The notes under the pieces are model-generated. The model was not told the DNA's origin and did not search any database. It was given only the letters and a program-made list of their open reading frames with translations. 64,000 nucleotides of DNA from Piscirickettsiaceae bacterium CG07_land_8_20_14_0_80_44_28 (GTDB lineage: Bacteria > Pseudomonadota > Gammaproteobacteria > Thiomicrospirales > Thiomicrospiraceae), in NCBI GenBank assembly GCA_002779995.1, contig PEWX01000030.1, positions 21,249-85,248 on the forward strand, given 5' to 3'. Shown here in pieces: positions 52,205 through 63,102 of this stretch; within the stretch, counting starts at the first letter, position 1, and every line of letters starts with the position of its first letter. Made by a program: the position numbers and the translations under genes.

Positions 52205-53689
52205 TTAAAGGTTATTTCCTGATTGTTTTAACTGCTGTATTTTGAGTTGCAAATTGGCAAGGGGGTTAATTTGCCAGGCTTTAATTTGAGAAACTGAGAT
52301 TAAATCCTGCTGCTTTTGTTGTAACCCTTTTAAATCGGTAATACGCGGATCATATATCAATTGATATTGATACACTTTATTCGTCAAGTCCACTTCAAAC
52401 AAAGCGAAAAGATAGCGTCGATTGGTTAAATAGAGCCGACTTTTGATTTGATGATAAATTTTATCAAAGGTCGCAATGGGCATCGGTGCCATGACAATAA
52501 AAAGCGCCTGTGGGGATTTCGCTTGCAGATGCGCTTGGGTTTTTTGTTGTAAATCAGCCATTTCAACCAATTGAGACAAGGGAATATTTAAGGTGCTTGC
52601 CAAATCACTGGGGCGATAAAGTCCGACATCGGCGCTTTTATCAAATTTGTCGGCAACACCATCGGTTGCAACCGATGGCTTAGACGGCTCAAAATCGGCC
52701 AGGCCTGGCGGTTTTTCAGGCGCTGAAAACTCCTCAGACGCGATTAAATCCGGCTGTGCCAATAAATTGAACCAGGTGACTTTTATCGGTAACAATACAA
52801 CCGTTATAATGGCTACCAGTGCCACTATCGCAACCATCATCCAGCCGCCTTTTCGCTTAAATGGTTTACCCGTAGCCATTGACGGTAGGTCATATTCCGA
52901 CAATAAGTTTTTAAAGTGCTGTGGCTTGAGTTTATTGTCGCCCTTTGAAAAAGCCACCATTAGCAACTTATCGGCCAACAAATTTATCGATCTCGGTAGT
53001 CCTTGCGTTAACTGTTGAATACGACGCGCCAGTTTTAACGTAAATAAATCCTGCCCCATATAACCCGCCACTCGCATTCGATAATTCAAGTACTGCATCA
53101 CCTCTTCTGCCTTGAGGGCGGGGATGGCGACACTGCAAGCAATCCGATCTTTAAGCGGCTTAACACGTGGGTCGTTTAACGTTAGATCCAATTCCGGTTG
53201 ACCAAACAACACAATTTGCAGCAACTTATCCTCACCCGTTTCTAAATTACCCAATAGACGAATTTCTTCTAAGGTATCCAGCGTCATCGCTTGAGCTTCA
53301 TCCACCAACATGACCACCCGTCGATTTTGTGCATATTCCGACAACAGAAACTGATTAAGTCGATTCATCAGATCCAATTTGGTATCGCTGGCTAAGGTTT
53401 CAATGCGCAACTCTGAGCAAATAAATTTCAGAAAATCTATTGAAGAAAGGTTTGGTGACGAAATATAAATTTTTTGATAGGAATCAGCGAGTTTTTCAGC
53501 CAGCAATCTCAATAAGGTGGTCTTGCCCACACCCACTTCACCCACGACTTTAATAATGCCATCCCCGCGCTCTATCGAATACAAAAGTGCGTGCGCAATA
53601 TCATCACGAGCTGCATGGGTATAAAAAAAACTTAAATCAGGAGATATTTTAAAGGGAAGTTTCTTTAAGCCGAAAAACGAGCAATACAT
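52205..53689 (-). CDS. mshM: AAA ATPase of the MshM/ExeA type
   Basis: MYCSFFGLKKLPFKISPDLSFFYTHAARDDIAHALLYSIERGDGIIKVVGEVGVGKTTLLRLLAE; one TM and a periplasmic C-terminal part. Confidence 0.88.
   Translation of the reverse strand: MYCSFFGLKKLPFKISPDLSFFYTHAARDDIAHALLYSIERGDGIIKVVGEVGVGKTTLLRLLAEKLADSYQKIYISSPNLSSIDFLKFICSELRIETLASDTKLDLMNRLNQFLLSEYAQNRRVVMLVDEAQAMTLDTLEEIRLLGNLETGEDKLLQIVLFGQPELDLTLNDPRVKPLKDRIACSVAIPALKAEEVMQYLNYRMRVAGYMGQDLFTLKLARRIQQLTQGLPRSINLLADKLLMVAFSKGDNKLKPQHFKNLLSEYDLPSMATGKPFKRKGGWMMVAIVALVAIITVVLLPIKVTWFNLLAQPDLIASEEFSAPEKPPGLADFEPSKPSVATDGVADKFDKSADVGLYRPSDLASTLNIPLSQLVEMADLQQKTQAHLQAKSPQALFIVMAPMPIATFDKIYHQIKSRLYLTNRRYLFALFEVDLTNKVYQYQLIYDPRITDLKGLQQKQQDLISVSQIKAWQINPLANLQLKIQQLKQSGNNL
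52699..52708 (+). repeat. CCAGGCCTGG copy 13 (in mshM)
   Basis: aaaatcggCCAGGCCTGGcggtttttca. Confidence 0.97.
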
Positions 53690-53872
53690 AAAATATCAGT
53701 TCCACACTTTTGAACGCCTATACAATTAATTAAGGCTGGATATAAAAAAACACCCTGTAAAAATCACTTTATTAGCATATATACTTTTTATCATCATATC
53801 TTACCAACTTTCCCATTTGAGAACCAAAAAAATACAGTTATCCAACACAATAGCGAATCTATAGCCGTTACA

Positions 53873-53901
53873 AAAAAACCCGCAAAAGCGGGTTTTTTTC
53901 A
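53873..53901. terminator. Bidirectional terminator between ilvC and mshM
   Basis: aaaaaaacccgcaaaagcgggtttttttc. Confidence 0.85.
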
Positions 53902-54000
53902 TAACGATCTTTTAAGCAGTCCATTCATTGAACTTAAGGCACTTAATTAATAGCCATAATAGTCATCAAATAAGCGTATCACCCTCAAAAAAGATAAAAA

Positions 54001-55026
<1,026 letters not shown>

Positions 55027-55060
55027 TTAAATTAAGTTAAAAATAGAGTTTGGGGGGAAT

Positions 55061-55552
55061 TTATAAATGTAACGACTTTTCCCCGCGCATCAATCCAACT
55101 GCACCGGAGCGCACAATTTCAACAATCAGTGCATCATCAATCGCATCAACAAACGCATCCAACTTCTGCGCTTCCCCCACCAATTGAACGGTATAAATAT
55201 TCGTGGTGACATCCACAATGGTGCCGCGAAAAATATCGGCTAAACGTTTAATTTCTTCACGCATCGCCCCGGTGGCTTTTAATTTAATTAACATCAGTTC
55301 GCGCTCAATGTGCTCACCCTCGGTAATATCCACCACTTTCACCACATCAATCAAACGGTTTAAGTGCTTAACGATCTGCTCAACTTGTTGATTGGTGCCA
55401 CTGGTCACCAACGTTAACCGTGAAAGGGTTTCATCGTTGGTCGGTGCAACCGTCAAGGCATGGATATTATATCCGCGCGCAGAAAAGAGCCCTGCAACCC
55501 GAGATAAGGCGCCTGATTCATTCTCGATTAACATCGAAATAATATGTTTCAT
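55061..55552 (-). CDS. ilvH: Acetolactate synthase small subunit
   Basis: MKHIISMLIENESGALSRVAGLFSARGYNIHALTVAPTND. Confidence 0.98.
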   Translation of the reverse strand: MKHIISMLIENESGALSRVAGLFSARGYNIHALTVAPTNDETLSRLTLVTSGTNQQVEQIVKHLNRLIDVVKVVDITEGEHIERELMLIKLKATGAMREEIKRLADIFRGTIVDVTTNIYTVQLVGEAQKLDAFVDAIDDALIVEIVRSGAVGLMRGEKSLHL

Positions 55553-55561
55553 CGTCGCCCC

Positions 55562-57265
55562 CTAAACCAAAATCATTTCGTCTAACCCTGCACCCGCAGG
55601 AATCATTGGATAAACATTTTCTTGTTGATCGGTAATAACATCAATAAACACAAAACGATCTTTATACTGGTCCGAAAAGGCTTCTGCCAATTGTTGTTCC
55701 ATGGTTTCCGGGTTATCAATACGAATACCGACATGCCCATACGCCTCGACCAGCTTGACAAAATCCGGTAATGAATCCATATAGGACATAGAATATCGAC
55801 GATCATAGAAAAACTCTTGCCACTGGCGAACCATGCCCAAAAAGCCATTATTCAAACACAACACCTTAATGGGCAATCCGTACTGCAAACAGGTCGATAA
55901 CTCTTGAATATTCATTTGAATTGAGCCTTCACCTGTCACACACACCACCGTTTCCTTCGGAAAGGCAGCTTGAACCCCCATCGCGGCAGGCAGTCCGAAG
56001 CCCATGGTGCCTAAGCCGCCGGAGTTAATCCAACGACGTGGCTTATCGAAGGGATAATATTGTGCAGCAAACATTTGGTGTTGCCCTACATCAGAGGTCA
56101 CATACGCATCCCCTTTAGTGATACGCCAAACGGCTTCCATCGCCGCCTGAGGCTTAATTTTATGACCCAATTGATCATAACGCAGGCATTTGGTCGCGCG
56201 CCAAGCTTCAATTTGCGTCCACCAAGCTTGCAATACCTCCGCATCCACTTTCTTGCCCGACTTTTTCAGCAACTGATTCATTTCCGTCAACACCTGTTGC
56301 ACAGGCCCGACAATCGGAATATCCACCGCGACATTTTTAGAAATCGACGCTGGATCAATATCAATATGAATCACCTTCGCATCTGGGCAGAACTTTTCTA
56401 AATTCCCCGTCACGCGATCATCAAAGCGCGCACCAATCGCAATAATTAAATCCGAATTGTGCATCGACAAATTGGCTTCGTAAGTACCATGCATTCCGAG
56501 CATGCCCACAAACTGCTTATCACTTGCCGGGAAGCCGCCAAGCCCCATCAACGTATTGGTGACCGGAAAGCCGAGTTGATGTGCTAATTCCGTCAACGCA
56601 GCTGAAGCATTGCCCAGCACCACACCACCACCGGTATACAAAATCGGTTGCTTGGCCGCCAGCATCATATCCAATGCTTTTTTAATTTGTCCGCTGTGAC
56701 CTTTTACAATCGGTTGATAGGAACGTAAACTAACTTCTTGTGGATATTGATAGTCACATAAGGCATTCTGCACATCTTTCGGAAAATCAATAACCACAGG
56801 GCCGGGTCTTCCCGTCGTGGCAATATAAAACGCTTTTTTGAGCGTCATTGCTAAATCCTTGACATCCTTGACCAAGAAGTTGTGTTTAACGATCGGCCTG
56901 GTAATCCCCACCGTGTCGATCTCTTGAAAGGCATCTAAACCGATCATCGGCGTCGCCACTTGGCCGGTAATAACCACCAATGGAATTGAATCCATATAAG
57001 CCGTTGCAATCCCGGTAACCGTATTGGTTGCACCGGGTCCGGATGTTACCAACGCAACCCCCGGTAAACCTGTAGAGCGCGCGAACCCATCAGCCGCATG
57101 CACAGCAGCTTGTTCATGACGAACCAAAACATGTTTCAGTTTTTTAGCGTCCGTATCCAAGGCATCATAGATGGGCAAGGCTGCGCCACCGGGATAGCCC
57201 CATATAAGCTCTACGCCCTCATCCTCCAAATAATGGATAAGAATTTGGGCACCAGTTAATTCCAC
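55562..57265 (-). CDS. ilvB: Acetolactate synthase large subunit
   Basis: [35 protein letters not shown]...; GTG start at 57265 with upstream GGAGG preferred over the 57358 ATG of the ORF track. Confidence 0.95.
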   Translation of the reverse strand: MELTGAQILIHYLEDEGVELIWGYPGGAALPIYDALDTDAKKLKHVLVRHEQAAVHAADGFARSTGLPGVALVTSGPGATNTVTGIATAYMDSIPLVVITGQVATPMIGLDAFQEIDTVGITRPIVKHNFLVKDVKDLAMTLKKAFYIATTGRPGPVVIDFPKDVQNALCDYQYPQEVSLRSYQPIVKGHSGQIKKALDMMLAAKQPILYTGGGVVLGNASAALTELAHQLGFPVTNTLMGLGGFPASDKQFVGMLGMHGTYEANLSMHNSDLIIAIGARFDDRVTGNLEKFCPDAKVIHIDIDPASISKNVAVDIPIVGPVQQVLTEMNQLLKKSGKKVDAEVLQAWWTQIEAWRATKCLRYDQLGHKIKPQAAMEAVWRITKGDAYVTSDVGQHQMFAAQYYPFDKPRRWINSGGLGTMGFGLPAAMGVQAAFPKETVVCVTGEGSIQMNIQELSTCLQYGLPIKVLCLNNGFLGMVRQWQEFFYDRRYSMSYMDSLPDFVKLVEAYGHVGIRIDNPETMEQQLAEAFSDQYKDRFVFIDVITDQQENVYPMIPAGAGLDEMILV

Positions 57266-57296
57266 AACTAAGATCCTCCGTTTGTTCCAAAAATGG

Positions 57297-57306
57297 CCAG
57301 GCCTGG
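57297..57306 (+). repeat. CCAGGCCTGG copy 14 (upstream of ilvB)
   Basis: caaaaatggCCAGGCCTGGttatttttac. Confidence 0.97.
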
Positions 57307-57357
57307 TTATTTTTACCGGCATAACTCCAGATTGGAATAAAAATTGAGTCAAAAACA

Positions 57358-57382
57358 AAGCCCTGTTAAAACAGGGCCATGC
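57358..57382 (-). terminator. Rho-independent terminator or attenuator between orn and ilvB
   Basis: Minus strand: GGCCCTGTTTTAACAGGGCTTTGTTTTT. Confidence 0.7.
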
Positions 57383-57489
57383 ACCCCCTATATTTTGGGG
57401 CTAATTGGTAATTATAACCAAATCAAATGGTTTTATAAAGCATCAACCCCGAATTAATCGCAGTCGCCCTTTGCTTAAAATCGGTCTCT

Positions 57490-58044
57490 TTATGCTTGAA
57501 AATCAGACAGGAATAAATGGCGGCGATAATGTTTCAATTCATCAATGGATTCATAAATATCATCCAACGCCAAATGGGCACCTTTTTTCTGGTGACTAGA
57601 ATAAACTGTTGGTGCCCAGCGTTTGGCCAACTCTTTCAACGTAGACACATCGAGGTTACGATAATGGAAAAAAGCCTCTAACGTCGGCATCTGTTCAATC
57701 AAAAACCGCCTATCCTGACAAATGCTGTTGCCACACATGGGCGATTTCCCTTTCGGCACCCAAGGCTTCAAAAATTCGAGGGTTTGCAATTCTGCATCCT
57801 TCATTGACACTTGGCTGGCTTGTACCCGAGCCGTCAACCCTGAATTGCCATGATGCGTCCTACACCACTCGTCCATACCCTCCAAATAATGCTGCTCGGT
57901 TTGGATCGCGATCACCGGCCCTTCAGCCAATGTATTCAATTCTAAATCGGTCACCACGGTTGCAATTTCGATAATCTGATCGGTCTTGTGATCCAACCCC
58001 GTCATTTCCAAATCAATCCAAATAAGGTTATTGTCTGATTTCAT
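57490..58044 (-). CDS. orn: Oligoribonuclease
   Basis: [47 protein letters not shown]. Confidence 0.97.
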   Translation of the reverse strand: MKSDNNLIWIDLEMTGLDHKTDQIIEIATVVTDLELNTLAEGPVIAIQTEQHYLEGMDEWCRTHHGNSGLTARVQASQVSMKDAELQTLEFLKPWVPKGKSPMCGNSICQDRRFLIEQMPTLEAFFHYRNLDVSTLKELAKRWAPTVYSSHQKKGAHLALDDIYESIDELKHYRRHLFLSDFQA

Positions 58045-58177
58045 TCTGCTGCCTACTGCCATCGTTGATATTATGCGCTATCTTAAACCTTATTGCCACG
58101 CGCCACAATCCAAGCATAGCCATTGAATTTTTTTTCATAACATGGGATAGTAGCCTTTTTTAAAATGAAACGCTTAT

Positions 58178-59443
58178 ATGAATCTCATTACCCCTCTTTT
58201 TATGCTTGCTTTATTACTCAATCTGGTGATTGAAGTTTGGTTAAATATTAAAAACCAGTTCCACATCAGCAAACACCAACACCAAGTGCCCGAAGACTTC
58301 AGCGATGTGGTCAGTTTAGACGCCCACCAAAAAGCAGCAGCCTACAGTCGCGCCAAACTCCAACTCGGGCGTTTTGTGTTATTTTTTGATGCGGCTGTGC
58401 TCGGTTTTATGACGCTCGGCGGGGGGTTTCAGGATATTTACCAACTGTGGCTCAATAGCGATTTTTCTCCGATCTGGCGTGACGTCGGCTTTTTATTATC
58501 AACCTTCTGGTTTTTATCACTGCTTCACTTACCTTTTAGCCTGATCAGCACCTTTAAAATTGAAGAAGCCTTTGGGTTTAATAAAATGACACCACTGAAA
58601 TTTATCTCTGATTTACTCAAACAGTGGGCGCTTATGCTGGCAATCGGTCTGCCTTTAATTTGGGTGATTTTAACCATTATGGATGGCTATTTTGACCAGG
58701 CCTGGTGGTTTTACACCTGGTGTATTTGGTTGGCCTTCAATTTAATTTTGCTGTGGGCTTATCCCAAATGGATTGCCCCCATTTTTAACAAATTCACCCC
58801 ATTAGAAGAGGGTGAGATGAAACAACGTATTGAAGCGCTACTGGCGAAAACCGGTTTTCAATCCAATGGCATTTTCGTCATGGATGGTTCCTCGCGTTCA
58901 GGGCACGGCAATGCCTACTTCACCGGATTTGGCAAAAACAAGCGGATTGTGTTTTTTGATACGCTATTGGAGACGCTGACCCCCGAAGAAGTCGAAGCCG
59001 TGCTGGCGCATGAACTGGGGCATTTTAAACACGGTCATATTCGCAAACGCCTATTAAAATCCTTCGCCCTCAGCTTTATCGGTTTAGCTTTTCTAGGCTG
59101 GCTTGCACAGCAATCTTTGTTTTACACAGGTCTTGGCATCACCACCGAAACCCCTGCTGCCGCCCTGCTATTATTTTTAACGGCGGTTCCCGTCATGTTC
59201 TTTTTTCTAGGCCCCATCAGCGCCTTTCAAAGTCGTAAACACGAATTTGAAGCCGATGCCTTTGCGGTCAAAACCACCGGCGCTGCGCCCTTAATCTCTG
59301 CATTATTAAAGATGTATCGAGACAATGCCAGTAGTTTAACCCCCGACCCGCTTTATTCAAGCTACCATGACAGCCACCCGCCGGCTAAAATTCGAATTGA
59401 CCACTTAAAACGATTACAGGAAAGCGAAGATGACGCAGCTTAG
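58178..59443 (+). CDS. M48-family (Ste24/CAAX protease-like) membrane metallopeptidase
   Basis: VEAVLAHELGHFKHGHIRKR (HExxH), FEADAFAV; multiple TM segments. Confidence 0.94.
   Translation: MNLITPLFMLALLLNLVIEVWLNIKNQFHISKHQHQVPEDFSDVVSLDAHQKAAAYSRAKLQLGRFVLFFDAAVLGFMTLGGGFQDIYQLWLNSDFSPIWRDVGFLLSTFWFLSLLHLPFSLISTFKIEEAFGFNKMTPLKFISDLLKQWALMLAIGLPLIWVILTIMDGYFDQAWWFYTWCIWLAFNLILLWAYPKWIAPIFNKFTPLEEGEMKQRIEALLAKTGFQSNGIFVMDGSSRSGHGNAYFTGFGKNKRIVFFDTLLETLTPEEVEAVLAHELGHFKHGHIRKRLLKSFALSFIGLAFLGWLAQQSLFYTGLGITTETPAAALLLFLTAVPVMFFFLGPISAFQSRKHEFEADAFAVKTTGAAPLISALLKMYRDNASSLTPDPLYSSYHDSHPPAKIRIDHLKRLQESEDDAA
58696..58705 (+). repeat. CCAGGCCTGG copy 15 (in M48 peptidase gene)
   Basis: ttttgaCCAGGCCTGGtggttttaca. 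Confidence 0.97.
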
Positions 59444-59780
59444 TACAAACATTCCCTTAAAAGACCAACGTTGCCAGACCCTTATCAAAGGCAACAAACC
59501 GATGATTATCCCGCGCATTGAAACCCTGCTAACGGAACTGGATGATTGGGAAATTCCACTGGACTACAAAACCCTCGTGAAAACCTTTCCGTTTAAAAAC
59601 TATCACCAAACCGTTGCCTTTGTAAACGCCGTGACTTGGGTGGCGCACAAAGAAGACCATCACCCGGAAATCTGCTTCGGGTATAATCAATGCCAAATCA
59701 CCCTCACCACTGCTTCCGTGAAAGGACTCAGTGAAAACGACTTCATTTTGGCGGCCAAAATAGATGCATTACTTGATTAA
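59430..59780 (+). CDS. phhB: Pterin-4a-carbinolamine dehydratase
   Basis: FPFKNYHQTVAFVNAVTWVAHKEDHHPEICFGYNQCQITLTTASVKGLSENDFILAAKID. Confidence 0.92.
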   Translation: MTQLSTNIPLKDQRCQTLIKGNKPMIIPRIETLLTELDDWEIPLDYKTLVKTFPFKNYHQTVAFVNAVTWVAHKEDHHPEICFGYNQCQITLTTASVKGLSENDFILAAKIDALLD

Positions 59781-59794
59781 ACAGTCTTTCTAAA

Positions 59795-60841
59795 ATGGCA
59801 AAACGCAAACTGAGCCATCAGCAACACCGCAGGGTGAAGCAAAAACAACAAACCGAACGGGATCAATCCGCACCTTCTACCCCGTCACTCACGCCCAATC
59901 CGAATGAAGCACTTGGCGAAAAACAACCAGGCCTGGTCATTACCAACTTTGGCAAACGTCTACTGATTGAAGATGACAATGGCCAACTCCACCGCTGTGC
60001 CGTTCGCCAACATCTTAATAAACTGGTTGCAGGCGACCGCGTCACCTGGCAAACCGATCGAGAAGCCAATACCGGCGTGGTGATTGCCGCCGAACCGCGC
60101 AGCCATGAACTGAGTCGCCCCGGCTTCCGAGGACAAAAACGCATGGTCGCCGCCAATATTGACTGGCTCGGCATTGTCAGCGCGATTGAGCCGGGTGTAC
60201 ATCCCGATATGATTGATCGCTATTTGGTGGCGGCACAACAACTGGATTTACCGGTACTGATCCTCATTAATAAAATTGATTTAATCCAATCCGATGAACA
60301 ATGGGAACTGCTAGCAGAACAACTATTGCCTTATGAAGAAATGGGACTGGAAATCCTGCCGATTTCGGCAACTTACGGCGAAGGCATGGACACGCTTCGT
60401 GAACATCTTCGACAGAAGAACAGCGTTTTTGTCGGTCCTTCGGGCGCAGGTAAATCGTCGCTGATCCAAACCCTGATTCCCGACCTTGAAATCAAAACCA
60501 ACCAATTATCCGAATCCTCGGGGCTTGGCAAGCACACCACCACCAACAGTATTTTGTACCATCTTCCCAGTGAAAACGGTGAAGCGGCCGGCAATATTAT
60601 TGACTCCCCCGGTGTCCGCCAATTCAGCCCAACCCCCTGTGAACGCCACGAACTGGAACAATACTATCCAGATTTTGAACCCTTCTTAGGCCAATGCAAA
60701 TACCATAACTGCACCCACACCATCGAACCCAAATGTGCGATCAAAGACGCCGTTGAATCGGGAGAACTGCATTATTCCCGCTACCAAAGCTTCCAGAGAT
60801 TGCGTGAAGAATTTGAACAAGCCCTGCATCCAACGCATTAA
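59795..60841 (+). CDS. rsgA: Ribosome small-subunit-dependent GTPase A
   Basis: AKRKLSHQQHRRVKQKQQ...FVGPSGAGKSSLIQTLIPD...GKHTTTNSILYHL...IDSPGVRQF (circularly permuted GTPase). Confidence 0.97.
   Translation: MAKRKLSHQQHRRVKQKQQTERDQSAPSTPSLTPNPNEALGEKQPGLVITNFGKRLLIEDDNGQLHRCAVRQHLNKLVAGDRVTWQTDREANTGVVIAAEPRSHELSRPGFRGQKRMVAANIDWLGIVSAIEPGVHPDMIDRYLVAAQQLDLPVLILINKIDLIQSDEQWELLAEQLLPYEEMGLEILPISATYGEGMDTLREHLRQKNSVFVGPSGAGKSSLIQTLIPDLEIKTNQLSESSGLGKHTTTNSILYHLPSENGEAAGNIIDSPGVRQFSPTPCERHELEQYYPDFEPFLGQCKYHNCTHTIEPKCAIKDAVESGELHYSRYQSFQRLREEFEQALHPTH
59927..59936 (+). repeat. CCAGGCCTGG copy 16 (in rsgA)
   Basis: aaacaaCCAGGCCTGGtcattacca. Confidence 0.97.
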
Positions 60842-62019
60842 CTAAAATCGTGCAATATTGCCCATTTTATTGACTGAACAACGTCATCATCTACCTGGTT
60901 TTCTTTAAATACATTTTGCCAGTTGTTATGTATCGACAACGCCATCTCATCAATAATATCTTTCGCTTCTGACATGGATAACGAAAATTTATTAGCCTCA
61001 GACAACAGGTTATCCCGGCATGGGGAGGTTCCTTTTAAGCCAGCATTAATCGCTAAGGTTCGACGAAATCCCTCACCCGCAACAACATCATACGCAGGAC
61101 TTAAACGCCACTCGCCTTCTTTCCAAATCAGTCCATGATTTAAGTAATGATCATCATGATTAGACACCATTGCATTAAAAACCATTCTTCTATAGATTTC
61201 TACTGAATCCTTACCGCCATTCAGTCGTTTTATTTCTAACGCAAAATTCCCATAAGAAGCATCGTTATTGTGATCAACGGCAAGAATCGATTTCATACTT
61301 AAAAAAGGTAGCTTGCCTATTCCAGAGTAATCAAACCGTTTTGTTAGAAAAATATCTTGGTTTATGCCGACAGGCATGATAAGTGATTCGGCAACATGAA
61401 TCCCTATCGATTTAGCTAATGCCAAAGTTCCATGCTCAATTTGAGCTTTATTCTCGTAATCTTGAATAGATGGCAACTTAGCTAGATATAGCTGATCATC
61501 TTTTACGACTGACAATTTTGGTCTAGCGCCACCTTGGCTCGCGCCTTGTTTAAAGAGTTCACTAAACAATGGATTCATTTGATTGTTACGCTCAAACTGT
61601 TCCTTTGCCATTAAAATTTCTTCCCATTGAAAAGGCTCTCTTATTTTAGAATGCTCAATATTAGGAAATTTCATGAACTGACTAAAGACTAAATAGCCGA
61701 CTCGATCTTGCTGATTTTCTAAAAGAAACTCTAAAGTCGTGAGTTTTCGGCGGGCCTGAGCATTCAGAACCGCTTTTCCCCACCCGCCAGGTAACGCATC
61801 TCCAAAGACACTTAGAATGCCTGAAAAGTTTTCATCTCGATCTAAAAATTTTGAGAAAAAAACCTTATCTATCAATGGCAAGTGAATCGGATTAAGTGAC
61901 AATGCATCAGATCTATCAAGGTAACTTTTAGCATACCTGAACGCATATCCATCTGGCTTTCGTTCAACTTTACCGATCAGAATTTTTTGGGCGTTATAGA
62001 CATATAACTTTGCCAGCAT
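60838..62019 (-). CDS. hipA: HipA-family serine/threonine kinase toxin
   Basis: FGDALPGGWGKAVLNAQ...GGARPKLSVV...KRFDYSG...NHDDHYLNHGLIWKEGEWRLSPAYDVVAGEG. Confidence 0.92.
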   Translation of the reverse strand: MLAKLYVYNAQKILIGKVERKPDGYAFRYAKSYLDRSDALSLNPIHLPLIDKVFFSKFLDRDENFSGILSVFGDALPGGWGKAVLNAQARRKLTTLEFLLENQQDRVGYLVFSQFMKFPNIEHSKIREPFQWEEILMAKEQFERNNQMNPLFSELFKQGASQGGARPKLSVVKDDQLYLAKLPSIQDYENKAQIEHGTLALAKSIGIHVAESLIMPVGINQDIFLTKRFDYSGIGKLPFLSMKSILAVDHNNDASYGNFALEIKRLNGGKDSVEIYRRMVFNAMVSNHDDHYLNHGLIWKEGEWRLSPAYDVVAGEGFRRTLAINAGLKGTSPCRDNLLSEANKFSLSMSEAKDIIDEMALSIHNNWQNVFKENQVDDDVVQSIKWAILHDFS

Positions 62020-62022
62020 GAT

Positions 62023-62334
62023 TTAAAACTCTCCCTGTTCATCATTGCTAGAAATGTTTTTTATACGCTTTGGAAGAGAGCCAAATGCCAAACTTGTTGA
62101 CAACTGATCATTTTCTGGCGCAAGCGCCCGACACAAAACGTCATCTAAGCCAAGCGCCCACAATACCTTAATGAAATTTTTGTTTTGTACCGACTGTCCA
62201 GACTCAATCTTTCCGATGGTCTGTCGAGTGACGCCAGCCCGGTCTGCAAGCTCTGATTGTTTTAACCGACGAGCCAAACGCGCTATCTCAAGCTGTTTCC
62301 CAATCGTCAGCAAAACATTGTCTTCTGGCAACAT
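62023..62334 (-). CDS. hipB: HipB-like HTH antitoxin/repressor
   Basis: IGKQLEIARLARRLKQSELADRAGVTRQTIGKIESGQSVQNKNFIKVLWALGLDDVL (XRE-type HTH). Confidence 0.9.
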   Translation of the reverse strand: MLPEDNVLLTIGKQLEIARLARRLKQSELADRAGVTRQTIGKIESGQSVQNKNFIKVLWALGLDDVLCRALAPENDQLSTSLAFGSLPKRIKNISSNDEQGEF

Positions 62335-62361
62335 AAGCCCTCACACCCCTATAATGTAATC

Positions 62362-62406
62362 TAACATTAACTCAATCAATAATTTAGTTAACATTCATTA
62401 ACATTA
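62362..62406. promoter_or_regulatory. Candidate HipB operator: repeated TAACATT[A/C] words
   Basis: TAACATTA at 62362, TAACATTC at 62389, TAACATTA at 62399; the last two are 10 bp apart. Confidence 0.5.
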
Positions 62407-62475
62407 AAAAGAACTTTATAGTATCACAATAACGATGTTATCCAATATTAAAAAGTTCATTGCTAATAATAAAGG

Positions 62476-63102
62476 TTATCGCAAATGATAGCGTTGTTCG
62501 ATAAAGATAGGCGTGAATTGACGGATTTGCGGGTGTCGATGTAAAACCGCAACCGCTTCATCATAGCTGGCGGTCGGCGCATGTAATGCATTGAATTGAA
62601 ATGTATAACGGTGTGAATCAAGCGAATCACTGCTAACTGACGGTCGTAATTCCCAACCCTGGTCAGAAAAGTCCTCTAACGCTGTCGAAGCAATCACTAC
62701 AAATTGCCCCGTAAAGATTGCCCAGCGGTTCTGACGTTGATTTTTTAAAACCGGGTAAAACAGTACCGATTGCGCCTCAGCTGTCTCGGTTTGAATGGTA
62801 TGGTATTGTGGCTTGCAATCGTTTCTATCCAAAGCAAATTGTTGGGTTTGATACAGCGTCCAGCTGCCAATTGTACCAATCGCCTCACCATCCCAACTGG
62901 GTGTCGATTGATTCAGTGACTGTTTGCTGGCCAACACATCACTTAGTGGCAAATACCCGCCCGCTTGATTGGCGACGGCTTCACACGCAACCAGTGCAGC
63001 CTGGGTGGGTGAAATCAATAACCACAAGCACCCACCTAAGAACAGATTAATCACTCGCTGCTTGCTCACAAGACCCCTTGCATGATTCACACTATCGACC
63101 AT
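62476..63102 (-). CDS. Secreted hypothetical protein translationally overlapped with the upstream protease
   Basis: N-terminal hydrophobic signal NLFLGGCLWLLISPTQAALVAC; start overlaps the protease stop by about 11 bp. Confidence 0.7.
   Translation of the reverse strand: MVDSVNHARGLVSKQRVINLFLGGCLWLLISPTQAALVACEAVANQAGGYLPLSDVLASKQSLNQSTPSWDGEAIGTIGSWTLYQTQQFALDRNDCKPQYHTIQTETAEAQSVLFYPVLKNQRQNRWAIFTGQFVVIASTALEDFSDQGWELRPSVSSDSLDSHRYTFQFNALHAPTASYDEAVAVLHRHPQIRQFTPIFIEQRYHLR

Noticed and set aside
57266-57358. N-terminal extension of IlvB in the ORF track
   Set aside because: A GTG start at 57265 with a good GGAGG fits the known AHAS N-terminus; the extension runs through the palindrome/leader region.
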